Shown: positions 53,284 to 62,904, counted from the stretch's first letter. The stretch: DNA of 64,000 nt from Methylococcaceae bacterium (GCA_030693065.1 JAUYBL010000019.1:184075-248074); one strand, 5' to 3'. Made by a program: numbers and translations. Notes: a model not told the origin generated them from the sequence alone.

Positions 53284-53669
53284 TCAGACGAAAATAATAG
53301 TATCGTTGTAACGAGACACAGTGCGGTCATGAGTCATCAATCTCATCGGCTCAGTTAACGCCTGAGCGACAAGCATTCTGTCAAACGGATCGATGTGAAT
53401 AGCCGGTAACGACTCTACTGCCGTAGCGTGGAAAGCTTGGATAGGTAATAACAAATAACCAGCAGCGCTAAATAATTCAGTCGCACTGACTCCCAGAAAC
53501 AGGCATATCTCCGCGCCCTAATTGGTACTTAATGCTAATTTCCCAAATTGAAGCCACAAATATAAATAACGCTATTGGCATCCAAAATTAGTTCCTTCGC
53601 TTTCATGGTTAAGCGAGGATCATTCGTTAGCCCCCAAAGTGCTATTTGTGTATCAAGCAACAGACGCAT
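53284..53669 (-). pseudogene. VapC-type PIN toxin, frameshifted
   Basis: The minus strand starts MRLLLDTQIALWGLTNDPRL, the start of Sll0205-type PIN toxins with the first catalytic Asp. The frame then ends early. The family's conserved VASIWEISIKYQLGRG is read in a second frame from about 53570. After about 53495, HIDPFDRMLVAQALTEPM and THDRTVSRY continue in a third frame to a stop at 53284. So the whole toxin is present but broken by two small indels. Its antitoxin upstream is intact. Two sequencing errors within 80 bases are possible but less likely. Confidence 0.75.
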
Positions 53670-53919
53670 CGTCAGCACTCTTTCCATAAAACAAATCGGC
53701 AACGTCCTGATTGGAACCATCAATATTTTCCGGGATCGAAAATTCACCCTGAGCAATACCGATACGACGCGAAACATCAGCCTGTTGAGCAATCGGCACC
53801 ATCCGGGCTACGGGTTTACCGTTGCGAGAAATCACAAATTCACTTTCTTCACCGGAAGCAATTTGATCAATCAATTTGGATAAATGTGTTTTAGCTTGAA
53901 ATAAGTTAATCGTTTGCAT
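53653..53919 (-). CDS. Phd/YefM-family antitoxin
   Basis: An 88-aa antitoxin: TINLFQAKTHLSKLIDQIASG and FVISRNGKPVARMVPI are the DNA-binding Phd fold. The 3' end overlaps the start of the broken PIN toxin, the usual order. An intact antitoxin with a dead toxin can survive as an anti-addiction gene or regulator. Confidence 0.8.
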   Translation of the reverse strand: MQTINLFQAKTHLSKLIDQIASGEESEFVISRNGKPVARMVPIAQQADVSRRIGIAQGEFSIPENIDGSNQDVADLFYGKSADDASVA

Positions 53920-53980
53920 AGCAAACTCCTTAAAAAGTTGACCAACCCAGTTTACTTATTAATTGTTTTTACACCACAGC

Positions 53981-54005
53981 GAAATATTTTTCAAAAATTG
54001 CCTAG
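53981..54005 (+). promoter_or_regulatory. Promoter-like element shared by both TonB receptors
   Basis: GAAATATTTTTCAAAAATTGCC lies 89 bases before the first receptor; CAAAATTTTTTCAAAAAAATGTCC lies 82 bases before the second. The shared run TTTTTTCAAAAA(AA)TGYCYAG resembles the A-rich -35 plus TGTCC -10 pattern of FecI-type sigma promoters. It is therefore a candidate recognition site for one of the two sigma factors. Confidence 0.45.
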
Positions 54006-54093
54006 GGATTCCCCGCAAAGCAGCGTCCTTGATTAGTAATGGGTTAATTCTTGCCCAGTAACAATCACGACGACTTAATTTGTGGAGATGCGC

Positions 54094-56613
54094 ATGCCCG
54101 TTCAGACACCTATCAAACTCGGCTTACCTTTTAGTAAGTTTCCGCTACCCGGTAGCCTTCTATTAATAGCATTAGCGGCATCCAATGCGGCAGAAGGCGG
54201 AGAGCCGTTGTCAAATCAAGCCGTTTCCCAACAAGCCGATTATCAAATTCGCTCGCAAACATTGGACAAGGCACTGGTCGATTTTTCGCTCAAATCCGGG
54301 TTACAAATTATCGCTGACGGCAAATTGACTTCTGGGATTACCTCGCCAGGAGTATCCGGCCATTATTCACAGGAACAAGCCTTACAAAAACTATTGGCAG
54401 GCACTGGTGTAACAGTGCAAACCAGCCGAAATGGCACAGTGACGTTGGAAAAAGCGACTGCTGTGACACCTCAATCGGGTGAAACAACTTTGAAGGCGAT
54501 GACGGTGGTGGGGGATGCGGTTCAAGATCCGAATGATCCTTATAACAAAGACTACGCCGTCACTAACAGCTCTTCCGCCACAAAAACCGACACAGCGATT
54601 ATCGATACCCCAACATCCATACAAGTTGTACCAAGAGCAGTAATCGATGATCAAAAAGCCAGCACAGTCACCGATACTTTGGAAAACGTCAGTGGTGTTC
54701 GTACTCAGCCAGCCTTAGGTTTGCTCAGCAACGTTATCGTCCGTGGCTTTAGCGTCCAGAATGTCTATCGTAATGGTTTAAAATCCAACGATAATTTCCC
54801 ATTTCAGTTCGATACCGCCAACGTACAAAGTGTCGAAGTGGTTAAAGGCCCCGCGCAGCTTTATGGTAGGACGGAGCCCGGCGGCTTAGTCAACATCACG
54901 ACTAAAAAACCGTTGGACATCCCTTATTACTCGCTGGAACAACGCTTTGGTTCTTACGATTTATACCGCACGGAGTGGGATGCCACAGGACCGCTTAATA
55001 AAGACAAAACCTTGTTGTATCGTTTTACCGGTTCATATCAGAGCAATAACTCCTTCAGGGATTTTGTTGCCAACGACAGAAAGCTATTCGCTCCCAGCAT
55101 CACTTGGAAGCCTACGGATTCGACTGATGCAACCCTTGATCTGCAAGTGGTCGATCAAGATTTTAGCGCTGATTTCGGCCTTCCAGTTATCAACAAACGT
55201 CCTGCCCCCATACCCATCAGCCGCTCACTGGGTGATTCTAATACCCCAGCCAGCCATCTCAACCAAGTACAGCTAGGTTCTTTACTGAACCATCGCTTTA
55301 ATGACGATTGGGCAATACATAGCCGCTTTCTTGCCAGTTTCGATGATGTAAAACAGACATTTGTCACCCCCACCCCTGCCTTCAACCCTGGCGCTGCGCT
55401 GGATCAAACCACAGGAATAATGCAGCGTAATGTCAGTTACGAAGAGGATTATGGCGATAAATATGCTACTAACCTTGATATGACCGGCAAATTCGATCTG
55501 GGCTTTAGCAAACATGAAGTACTGTTAGGATTCGACTTTTACCGCTCGTTTCACAATTACGGCCTCAAAGGTTTTTACAATACGCCTGACCCAGCTCTGG
55601 CAATCGATATTTACAATCCAAGTTATGGTATTCCTCAGTCAGTCTTCGATACCGCATTTTTGACTTCTCAGCGGCCCCTAAGAGACCGCAGCGTTTTCTT
55701 TAACCAATGGGAAGGAGTCTATTTCCAAGACCAAATTACCTTGTGGGACAAACTCCATATCATGGGGGGAGGACGTTACGACTGGGCAGAAACGGGTAGA
55801 GGACGATCTGCTACTTACGAACAAGCTAATGCACTCGTGGATAGCGTTACAAGGAAGGATGATGGCTTCAGCCCACGGGTGGGCATTCTTTATCAACCAA
55901 TCCATGAGCTGGGTATTTACGGCAACTGGACAACGTCATTCGGCGCAAATAATGGTGTGTCTGCTACCGGGGGCAATTTTGACCCACAAATTGGCGAACA
56001 ATTTGAAGCGGGTATTAAAACCTCGCTGTTCGATGAGCGATTCCTTTCCACCCTGGCTTATTATCACGTGACCAAGGACAACCTCTTAACACCTGATTTA
56101 AGTACAGCCGATCCCGATGACAGCATTGCCGTCGGTCAAGAACGTAGCCAAGGGATTGAATTGGATATGACCGGGCAGATTACCGATGCATTGAGTTTGA
56201 TCGGTAGTTTTGCCTATACCGATGCCCGCGTTACTAAAGATAACAGCGGCTTGCAAGGCAAACAATTAAGTAACGTCCCAGATCATGCAGGTAGCCTTTG
56301 GGTTAAGTATGACTTTAGCGGTCATAAAACATTGAATGGCTTTAGTGTAGGACTGGGTACCGTTGCTGCAGGCCAGCGGCAAGGTGATATCGATAACACC
56401 TTCCAGTTGCCAGGCTATACGCGAGTGGATGCTTTTGCCGCCTATCGATGGAATATCAAAAAAACCAAAGTAACTGCTCAGTTTAATATCCGCAATCTTC
56501 TCGATAAGCAATATTATGAGTCCACCGACCCCAATAATTATGTTGCACCCGCGCTAGGTGTTGCACCCGGCGCGCCGTTGTCAGCGATTGGATCGCTTCG
56601 GGTAGAGTTTTGA
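54094..56613 (+). CDS. FecA-type TonB-dependent siderophore receptor 1
   Basis: An 839-aa outer-membrane receptor. The start at 54094 follows a GGAG; the GTG at 54082 is less likely. After a signal region comes an STN domain (YQIRSQTLDKALVDFSLKSG) that should contact FecR. A TonB-box-like ETTLKAMTVVGD, plug (DTPTSIQVVPRAVIDDQ, VEVVKGPAQLYGRTEPGGLVN), and 22-strand barrel follow, ending in GSLRVEF. Residues TLKAMTVVGD...PYNKDYAVTN are nearly identical to the second receptor. It is followed by a PepSY protein. The siderophore is unknown. Confidence 0.9.
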   Translation: MPVQTPIKLGLPFSKFPLPGSLLLIALAASNAAEGGEPLSNQAVSQQADYQIRSQTLDKALVDFSLKSGLQIIADGKLTSGITSPGVSGHYSQEQALQKLLAGTGVTVQTSRNGTVTLEKATAVTPQSGETTLKAMTVVGDAVQDPNDPYNKDYAVTNSSSATKTDTAIIDTPTSIQVVPRAVIDDQKASTVTDTLENVSGVRTQPALGLLSNVIVRGFSVQNVYRNGLKSNDNFPFQFDTANVQSVEVVKGPAQLYGRTEPGGLVNITTKKPLDIPYYSLEQRFGSYDLYRTEWDATGPLNKDKTLLYRFTGSYQSNNSFRDFVANDRKLFAPSITWKPTDSTDATLDLQVVDQDFSADFGLPVINKRPAPIPISRSLGDSNTPASHLNQVQLGSLLNHRFNDDWAIHSRFLASFDDVKQTFVTPTPAFNPGAALDQTTGIMQRNVSYEEDYGDKYATNLDMTGKFDLGFSKHEVLLGFDFYRSFHNYGLKGFYNTPDPALAIDIYNPSYGIPQSVFDTAFLTSQRPLRDRSVFFNQWEGVYFQDQITLWDKLHIMGGGRYDWAETGRGRSATYEQANALVDSVTRKDDGFSPRVGILYQPIHELGIYGNWTTSFGANNGVSATGGNFDPQIGEQFEAGIKTSLFDERFLSTLAYYHVTKDNLLTPDLSTADPDDSIAVGQERSQGIELDMTGQITDALSLIGSFAYTDARVTKDNSGLQGKQLSNVPDHAGSLWVKYDFSGHKTLNGFSVGLGTVAAGQRQGDIDNTFQLPGYTRVDAFAAYRWNIKKTKVTAQFNIRNLLDKQYYESTDPNNYVAPALGVAPGAPLSAIGSLRVEF

Positions 56614-56617
56614 CCTG

Positions 56618-57799
56618 ATGCCCAGAATTTCAAGCCAGGATACAACCAAAATCAAGGCGCTTCGCGGCTATTGGCTGAGTTTCCATCGCTACCTTGGACT
56701 TAGCACTGGCTTGATCTTCGTATTGCTGGGCTTAACCGGCACCGTTAATACCTTTTGGGTAGAGTTAGATCGTTGCTTGAATCCGGCGCTGGTGATAAGC
56801 CAGACGTCGGGGGAATTTCGCTCGCTGGATGATATTTTAAAAGCTGTTCACGTAGCCCATCCTAATCGGGATGGCTCATGGGAGCTTGTCATGCCAGCTC
56901 AGGCGAATGGGATGTTGACGGCGATCTACAAACAGCCCAAAGAAAAAAAGGACGCGCCCTATGCCGAGATTTGGGTCGATGTAAATCCTTATACTGCCGA
57001 AGTGGTACGCAGTTACTTCTGGGGCAGTACAGTAATGACTTGGATTTTTGATCTGCACTCAACCTTATTACTGGGTAAGACTGGCCATAATATCGTCGGT
57101 ATCCTCGGGTTGGTATTTATGATCTCACTAGGCACCGGGTTATATCTTTGGTGGCCCAGTTCCAGTAGAGTCCGCCAGGCATTTATCATCAAACGCGGCG
57201 CCAGCAAGCCACGTTTGATGTTTGACATTCATCGTGTTGTAGGGATCTACGGGATCTTAATATTGTTTATTCTGGCCTTCAGCGGCGTATATCTGGTCTA
57301 CCCGGAGTATATCAATCCAATTGCGGCAATCTCGCCCAGCCAGAAACCTCCAAAAGATTGGGCTTCAACGGCAGATCCCGGATCAAAACCCATTTCGATT
57401 GAACAGGCGGTTTTAATAGCGAAACAGGTTTTTCCCGATGCCGAAGTCAAACGAATATCAACACCCAGTGGCGTAGTGGGCGTGTATAAATTCTCGTTGC
57501 GGCAGCCAAGCGAGATATTCAAAACGTCCTATCCGGAAACACGGGTTTGGATTGATGAATATAGCGGAACAGTAATTGGAAGTATGGATCCTAAAAACTA
57601 CCCGATGATCAAAACATTTCTAAGCATTCAATGGGAGTTGCATTCGGGGCAGGCCTTCGGTCTCTCTGGGCGTATTTTGATTTGTCTTGTCGGTTTAATC
57701 CCTTTAATTCTTTACATCACGGGCTTTGTCCGCTGGTTGCAAAAACGGCGGGCCGCTCTGAAAAAGCAATATAAAATCGAAACCGATATTAAGGCTTAA
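56618..57799 (+). CDS. PepSY-domain membrane protein 1 (siderophore reductase-like)
   Basis: A 393-aa inner-membrane protein with four helices (HRYLGLSTGLIFVLLGLTGT, IVGILGLVFMISLGTGLYLWW, YGILILFILAFSGVYLVYPE, ILICLVGLIPLILYITGFVRW). The periplasmic PepSY domain (AVLIAKQVFPDAEVKRISTP) and histidines HSTLLLGKTGH and FDIHRVVG could bind heme. Such proteins beside siderophore receptors are thought to reduce iron-siderophores. It starts 4 bases after the receptor stop. Confidence 0.83.
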   Translation: MPRISSQDTTKIKALRGYWLSFHRYLGLSTGLIFVLLGLTGTVNTFWVELDRCLNPALVISQTSGEFRSLDDILKAVHVAHPNRDGSWELVMPAQANGMLTAIYKQPKEKKDAPYAEIWVDVNPYTAEVVRSYFWGSTVMTWIFDLHSTLLLGKTGHNIVGILGLVFMISLGTGLYLWWPSSSRVRQAFIIKRGASKPRLMFDIHRVVGIYGILILFILAFSGVYLVYPEYINPIAAISPSQKPPKDWASTADPGSKPISIEQAVLIAKQVFPDAEVKRISTPSGVVGVYKFSLRQPSEIFKTSYPETRVWIDEYSGTVIGSMDPKNYPMIKTFLSIQWELHSGQAFGLSGRILICLVGLIPLILYITGFVRWLQKRRAALKKQYKIETDIKA

Positions 57800-57816
57800 G
57801 AAATTGATAGCGTAGC

Positions 57817-57882
57817 CTTGTAGGCCGGAATAAGTCTGTTAGAGCAACAGCGAGAACTGGTGTTTCCGGCAAATTGTACAAG
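57817..57882. repeat. REP-like imperfect palindrome
   Basis: CTTGTAGGCCGGAA and TTCCGGC...GTACAAG face each other across about 33 bases, between a PepSY gene and a convergent toxin gene. It may aid termination on both sides. The evidence is modest. Confidence 0.35.
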
Positions 57883-57891
57883 CCATGAAGA

Positions 57892-58146
57892 TCAGTAATG
57901 ATAACGGCATTGAGCAATGATGATGGCATCATAGGTGGTTTTATAAACGATTCGATGTTCACGGTCGATACGGCGAGACCAGTAGCCTGTCCAGTTATGC
58001 CGTAATGGTTCGGGATCGCCCAAGCCTGAAAAGGGATGTCGTTTAATATCCGTAATGAGAAGATTGATGCGTTTTAACACTTTTTTGTCGGTTGATTGCC
58101 AGTACAGGTAGTCTTCCCAAGCTGTCTCTGCCCACGACAAAATCAT
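57892..58146 (-). CDS. yoeB: YoeB/Txe-family toxin
   Basis: An 84-aa ribosome-dependent mRNA interferase: ILSWAETAWEDYLYWQSTDKK, GDPEPLRHNWTGYWSRRI, and HRIVYK...CRYHY, the full YoeB signature with a C-terminal Tyr. The start overlaps the antitoxin stop by 4 bases. Confidence 0.92.
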   Translation of the reverse strand: MILSWAETAWEDYLYWQSTDKKVLKRINLLITDIKRHPFSGLGDPEPLRHNWTGYWSRRIDREHRIVYKTTYDAIIIAQCRYHY

Positions 58147-58397
58147 TCGTCAACAAGAGGGTGTTGAGCGGTTTTACCGGCTTCAATTTCGGCGATCGCC
58201 TGATTTAATCGTGCGGCATTTTTGGGGCTCGCCATAAGGTAAGCGGTTTCTTCGTAGGATTTATAATCTTCTAAAGAAATAAGTACTGCAGGTTTGCCAT
58301 TTTGACGGGTAATTATGATGGGAGTATGGTCATCATTGACCTTATCTAATGTCTTCGCCAAGTGACTACGAAAATTTGAATAACTGATGGTATCCAT
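58143..58397 (-). CDS. yefM: YefM-family antitoxin
   Basis: An 84-aa antitoxin: TISYSNFRSHLAKTLDKVND, PIIITRQNGKPAVLISLEDY, SYEETAYLMASPKNAARL are classic YefM. It neutralises YoeB and, with it, represses the pair. Confidence 0.92.
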   Translation of the reverse strand: MDTISYSNFRSHLAKTLDKVNDDHTPIIITRQNGKPAVLISLEDYKSYEETAYLMASPKNAARLNQAIAEIEAGKTAQHPLVDE

Positions 58398-58737
58398 GGT
58401 TATGTTACCTGTAGATTTGAGTACTTATTATTGTACTCAAAAATGTATTGTGTGCAACTGAATAAACAATCGGGGATTCGCGTAGATACTCTGCATGCTT
58501 TACACGACCAGACATTTTTAATGTCTCCAAATTTTATTATTTATCGATGGCGTATTGGTAAATTAATGGGCTAATCAACCACATAGATCAGGGGCGCATT
58601 AGCGCACCTTGACATTCCAAAAGCCCTGCCCAAAATTTTTTCAAAAAAATGTCCAGTTGGACCGGTTTGCTTTGTTATTACTACTAAGACGCCTAAAAAC
58701 GTTGAAATCTTGAGTAATAACCAACCTTGGAAATCAC
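58398..58737. other. Intergenic region before the second TonB receptor
   Basis: 340 bases without a gene. It must hold the yefM promoter (minus) and the second receptor's promoter; the shared sigma-like element is listed separately. Confidence 0.5.
58631..58656 (+). promoter_or_regulatory. Promoter-like element before TonB receptor 2
   Basis: CAAAATTTTTTCAAAAAAATGTCC, then AG. It matches the element before the first receptor at a similar distance from the ATG, and ends in TGTCC, as in FecI-type -10 sites. Confidence 0.45.
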
Positions 58738-61188
58738 ATGGCACGTAATACTGAGCGCCCTTGGAACAAAATTGAACCGTATAAATTGATCAAACATGGG
58801 CTGTTGATCACGCCACTATTGATGGGCAACGCCCATGCAGCCGGCACCGAAACCTATCGCTTCGACCTGCCTGCGCAGCCACTGTCGGCAACACTGGACG
58901 GTGTCGCGCAAGCTGCTCACACCAAGCTGATATATTCAGATGAAACGGTCAAAGGCTTAAGTGCCGCACCGGTTAAGGGCAACTACACCGCTCAACAAGC
59001 CTTAAATATTGCCTTGGGCAACACCGGCCTTAACTCCAAAGTGGTTGATAAAACGCTGATAACCGTCGAAGGCACGCCCAAAACATCGGAAACAACTTTG
59101 AAGGCGATGACGGTGGAGGGGGATACGATTCAAGATCCAAGCGATCCGTATAACAAAGATTACGCAATCACTAATGCCAACTCCGCTACAAAAACCAATG
59201 CATCGATTATGGAAACTCCGATGAACATTCAGGTGGTGCCAAAGGCAATCATGAATGACCAACAAGACATTAACATTGTTGATGCAATCACCAAAAACGT
59301 GAGTGGTGTTCAAGCTGATCATGGCTCAGGCGATATTTACGAAAACTTTATTATTCGTGGATTTCAAACTAATGCGGATACCTATCGCAATGGGTTACTA
59401 AGAAATTTTGGCACCCATGACCCTGCCAACATGGAGCAAATTGAAGTTGTCAAAGGTCCTGCTTCTATGCTGTATGGGCGCGCGCAACCAGGCGGTTTAG
59501 TCAACTATGTAACAAAGAAAGGCTTGGATACACCTTACTATTCTGTTCAGCAACAATTCGGTTCTTATGACCAATATCGCACATCTGCCGATGCGACAGG
59601 GCCTATTGATAAAGATGGCAAAGTTCGTTACCGAGTCAATTTTTCTTATCAAGACATCGGTTCGTTTAAACAATTTATCAATAATGAACGTTATTTTGTT
59701 GCACCTACGTTGAGCTGGCGTCCGAATGATCGTTTTGAAGCTAACGTCGAAGTGGAATATAAACACGAGGACAAAATAAACGACTGGGGCGTACCATCTA
59801 TAGGCAAGCGTCCTGCCCCCGTGCCGTTAAGTCGCAGTTATCAAGACAGCGATAAAAAGCCAACCTCTCTGGAAAGTACGTTGGTGGCATATGATTGGGG
59901 ATTTAAGTTAAATGATGACTGGAAACTAAAAAATCGCTTTTTATGGGATAACCAGGATATTCAATATTACGATACCGGGAATGATTACTTAGATGCGGAT
60001 AACCGCACCTTGAATCGTTTTATTACCACAGGCCCCGCAAATACCGAAACATACTCCACTAATCTGGATTTGACTGGTCAATTTAATGTTGTTGGCACAA
60101 AACACGATGTCTTATTAGGTGGCGATTATTTCCATAACAAATATGAGGCATCCAATAACCGTTATGGCAATTACGGCCCTGATCGTTCTTTTGACTTACC
60201 ACCGATTGATATTTTTAATCCCGTCTACAACGTGATTAATCAAGCAACGGTGAATGCTCAACCTTTCAACTGGAACTATATCCGTAAAGAAAACAGATAC
60301 GGGGTGTACTTTCAAGATCAAATCACCTTATTTGATAAATTACATATTCTGGGTGGAGGGCGTTACGATTGGGTCAGTTATGGCACAGGCGCTGACTTTA
60401 ATGATGGCGGTTCGATTCAAGTAGCAAAAGCTAATTTCCGTAATCTTGAAGACCAAAAATTTAGCCCTCGTGTAGGCATACTGTATCAACCTATGCAGTG
60501 GTTATCTTTATACGGTAGCTATACAGAATCTTTAGGCTCAGCGAACGGCAGCCTCTCATATACCGGGCAAAATTTTAAACCTGAAGAAGCAGAACAATAC
60601 GAGGCTGGCGTTAAAACCGAATTCTTTGATAAAAAACTGGCTACCACAGTGTCTTTTTATCACTTAGAAAAAACTAATACGACAACTAATGACCCTAATA
60701 ACCCTGGATTTCAAATTGCCGCCGGCAAAGCTAGAAGCCGTGGGATAGAGGTGGATATTAAAGGGCAAGTCACTGAAAAGCTAAACTTGGTTACGACATA
60801 TGCATTTACTGATATTCGTTATACCGAAGCTTACCCAAACCAAGATGGTATAAGTTTGTTAGGACAACGACCTATTAATGTCCCTGAACACCAAGCCACT
60901 CTATGGGGAACTTATCAATTAACTCCACAATTTAAAGCCGGGCTAGGCGGTGTATTGGTAGGACAACGTCTAGGCGATAACTTTAACCCCGTTGAATTAC
61001 CAGGATACATAACAATGGATGCAATGGGGGCTTATACAATACCCGTTGGCAAAACACGCCTGACTACCCAAGTGAATCTAAATAATCTGTTGGATAAAGG
61101 TTATTACACAGGTGCTGGTTATGGTCGTAATTCCATTAATACAGGCAATCCGCTTTCTGTAATGGGATCAATACGATTGGAGTATTAG
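58738..61188 (+). CDS. FecA-type TonB-dependent siderophore receptor 2
   Basis: An 816-aa receptor. After a signal (LITPLLMGNAHA) comes the STN domain (YRFDLPAQPLSATLDGVAQA), a TonB-box-like ETTLKAMTVEGD, plug (ETPMNIQVVPKAIMNDQQ, IEVVKGPASMLYGRAQPGGLVN) and barrel ending GSIRLEY. It shares the linker TTLKAMTV...PYNKDYAITN with receptor 1, so they are paralogues. The STN domain implies signalling to one of the two FecR proteins. It is followed, after 364 bases, by the second PepSY gene. Confidence 0.9.
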   Translation: MARNTERPWNKIEPYKLIKHGLLITPLLMGNAHAAGTETYRFDLPAQPLSATLDGVAQAAHTKLIYSDETVKGLSAAPVKGNYTAQQALNIALGNTGLNSKVVDKTLITVEGTPKTSETTLKAMTVEGDTIQDPSDPYNKDYAITNANSATKTNASIMETPMNIQVVPKAIMNDQQDINIVDAITKNVSGVQADHGSGDIYENFIIRGFQTNADTYRNGLLRNFGTHDPANMEQIEVVKGPASMLYGRAQPGGLVNYVTKKGLDTPYYSVQQQFGSYDQYRTSADATGPIDKDGKVRYRVNFSYQDIGSFKQFINNERYFVAPTLSWRPNDRFEANVEVEYKHEDKINDWGVPSIGKRPAPVPLSRSYQDSDKKPTSLESTLVAYDWGFKLNDDWKLKNRFLWDNQDIQYYDTGNDYLDADNRTLNRFITTGPANTETYSTNLDLTGQFNVVGTKHDVLLGGDYFHNKYEASNNRYGNYGPDRSFDLPPIDIFNPVYNVINQATVNAQPFNWNYIRKENRYGVYFQDQITLFDKLHILGGGRYDWVSYGTGADFNDGGSIQVAKANFRNLEDQKFSPRVGILYQPMQWLSLYGSYTESLGSANGSLSYTGQNFKPEEAEQYEAGVKTEFFDKKLATTVSFYHLEKTNTTTNDPNNPGFQIAAGKARSRGIEVDIKGQVTEKLNLVTTYAFTDIRYTEAYPNQDGISLLGQRPINVPEHQATLWGTYQLTPQFKAGLGGVLVGQRLGDNFNPVELPGYITMDAMGAYTIPVGKTRLTTQVNLNNLLDKGYYTGAGYGRNSINTGNPLSVMGSIRLEY

Positions 61189-61552
61189 TCTTGTAGATTA
61201 GGCACGTGCTGTTCGTGTCCTAGAATTGACTAAGTTGTGATTTAAACGGTGGGCAAAACTGCTTGCCCACCCTACATTTGACGGCTTATTTCGCTTTATT
61301 GGTCTAATTGGCGGCGGTGATATAGGCCAGGCTATGCGTTCCCTGACATTCCTAAGCCACTCATGTCGCATGACCTACAACCAGTCATTTTGATACTTGG
61401 ATTTTTTATATTCAATGTGGGATTTTTTACTGCACAAACGTCTTATTAGTAAGTTGGGCAAAATTATATCGCGTGAATTCAAGTAATAAGATGTTCAAAA
61501 GCAAGCGGCGGTTTTTATCAATGCGAAATATCTATTTACTAAGGAGCGCGTG
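61189..61552. other. Intergenic region between receptor 2 and the second PepSY gene
   Basis: About 360 bases without a coding frame. A GGTGGGCAA/TTGCCCACC hairpin (61248-61271) lies 60 bases past the receptor stop; the rest is AT-rich and may hold a separate promoter for the PepSY gene. Confidence 0.5.
61248..61271. repeat. Palindrome after receptor 2
   Basis: GGTGGGCAA and TTGCCCACC form a 9-bp perfect stem with a 6-base loop; CTAC follows. No T-run is present, so it looks more like a dispersed palindrome than an intrinsic terminator, although it may serve as one. Confidence 0.5.
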
Positions 61553-62869
61553 ATGACACGCCATTTCTGGGTGTTACTGCACCGTTATACCGGTCTGGCG
61601 ATGGCTGGTTTTCTAATTATTGTTGGCTTAACCGGTAGCCTGCTGGCATTCAATTCGGAGTTAGAGCATGCCATCACGCCACAGTTGTATGCAGTTGATA
61701 CCGGTGGTGCAAGATTAGCAGCGGCGGCGCTGATTGCTCGTGCGGAGGCGTTGGTACCGACAGCGGAGGTGAATTATTTATCGTTGGGGGACGCAGAGTC
61801 GGTGTTGGCTTCTATGTCTCCACGCATTGATGCAGCTACGGGTAAAGCTTACGAATTGGGCTTTGATCAATTGATACTTAACCCCTATACCGGCCAGGAA
61901 TTGGGCAGGCGAACTTGGGGGGCAATTTCTGAAGGCATGATCAATCTGATGCCGTTTGTTTACAAGCTGCATTTCAATCTGGCGTTGGGTGAAGCAGGCA
62001 TGTGGGCGCTGGGAATAACCGCGCTGGTGTGGACAGTGGATTGTTTCGTCGGCTTTTATTTGACTTTGCCGGTTAGGCGAAAAAAGCAAGGTTTATCCGT
62101 TCGCCCTGAGCCCTTCGACTTAGCTCAGGAGAGCCTTGTCGAAGGGGGGACGGTTAAACCAATCATGGTTCAACAAGCTCACCACGAACGGTTTAACTAC
62201 ACCTTATCGAATAATTCATTTTGGCAACGCTGGAAACCTGCATGGCTTATTAAATGGCAAGGTTCTAAGTTTCGCATCAACTTTGATCTACATCGTGCCG
62301 GTGGTTTATGGCTATGGATGATGTTGCTGATTTTTGCCTGGTCAAGTGTGTCGATGAATTTGTGGGATACGGTTTATACCAAAACCACCCAGTTAGTATT
62401 TGACTTTCATGCACCCTGGACTGATCTACCGAAACTGGATAAACCGCTTGAACAACCCGCTATCGACTGGCCGCAAGCGTTAAACATTGCCGAAGCATTG
62501 ATGGCCAAGACTGCCGCCGAACAAGGCTTTAGCGTCGAACAACCCATCGCTATCTGGCTGAATCGTGAGCAAGGTGTTTATGTCTACAATGTCCGTAGCA
62601 GCCGGGACATTCAGGATAAACAAGGCAATACCCGGATATTTTTTGACGCCAACACCGGCGAACAGCGTTTGCAGCTGTTACCCAGTGGGCAATATAACGG
62701 CAACACGATCACTAGCTGGCTGATAGCGTTGCATATGGCCAATGTGTTTGGCATGCCGTATCGGATTTTTGTCTGTGTGCTGGGTTTGGCAATCATTATG
62801 CTAAGTGTGACCGGCGTTATTATTTGGCTGAGAAAACGCCGCGCGGCACGTTTATCAACACGCATTTAA
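61553..62869 (+). CDS. PepSY-domain membrane protein 2 (siderophore reductase-like)
   Basis: A 438-aa PepSY transporter-like protein with four helices (HRYTGLAMAGFLIIVGLTGSLLA, LGITALVWTVDCFVGFYLTL, LWLWMMLLIFAWSSVSMNLW, IFVCVLGLAIIMLSVTGVIIW) and histidines in YKLHFNLALGEAG and FDLHRAGGLW. AAGGAG stands before ATG 61553. The cytoplasmic loop after helix 2 holds about 35 residues encoded by a family-D palindromic repeat (RPEPFDLAQESL...QQAHHERFN), absent from the first PepSY protein, whose loop is 21 aa against 70 here. The frame is kept. Confidence 0.83.
   Translation: MTRHFWVLLHRYTGLAMAGFLIIVGLTGSLLAFNSELEHAITPQLYAVDTGGARLAAAALIARAEALVPTAEVNYLSLGDAESVLASMSPRIDAATGKAYELGFDQLILNPYTGQELGRRTWGAISEGMINLMPFVYKLHFNLALGEAGMWALGITALVWTVDCFVGFYLTLPVRRKKQGLSVRPEPFDLAQESLVEGGTVKPIMVQQAHHERFNYTLSNNSFWQRWKPAWLIKWQGSKFRINFDLHRAGGLWLWMMLLIFAWSSVSMNLWDTVYTKTTQLVFDFHAPWTDLPKLDKPLEQPAIDWPQALNIAEALMAKTAAEQGFSVEQPIAIWLNREQGVYVYNVRSSRDIQDKQGNTRIFFDANTGEQRLQLLPSGQYNGNTITSWLIALHMANVFGMPYRIFVCVLGLAIIMLSVTGVIIWLRKRRAARLSTRI
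62091..62195. repeat. Family-D palindromic repeat inside a PepSY gene
   Basis: CCGTTCGCCCTGAGC...CTTCGAC at one end and AACAAGCTCACCACGAACGG at the other are the same type as CCGTTCGCACTGAGTTTATCG, the reverse complement of 25530-25550. It lies wholly within the coding frame of the second PepSY protein and contributes about 35 codons without a stop. Confidence 0.7.
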
Positions 62870-62904
62870 ACGAATGACTGAACAATAAAAAAACAGGAGG
62901 ATGT

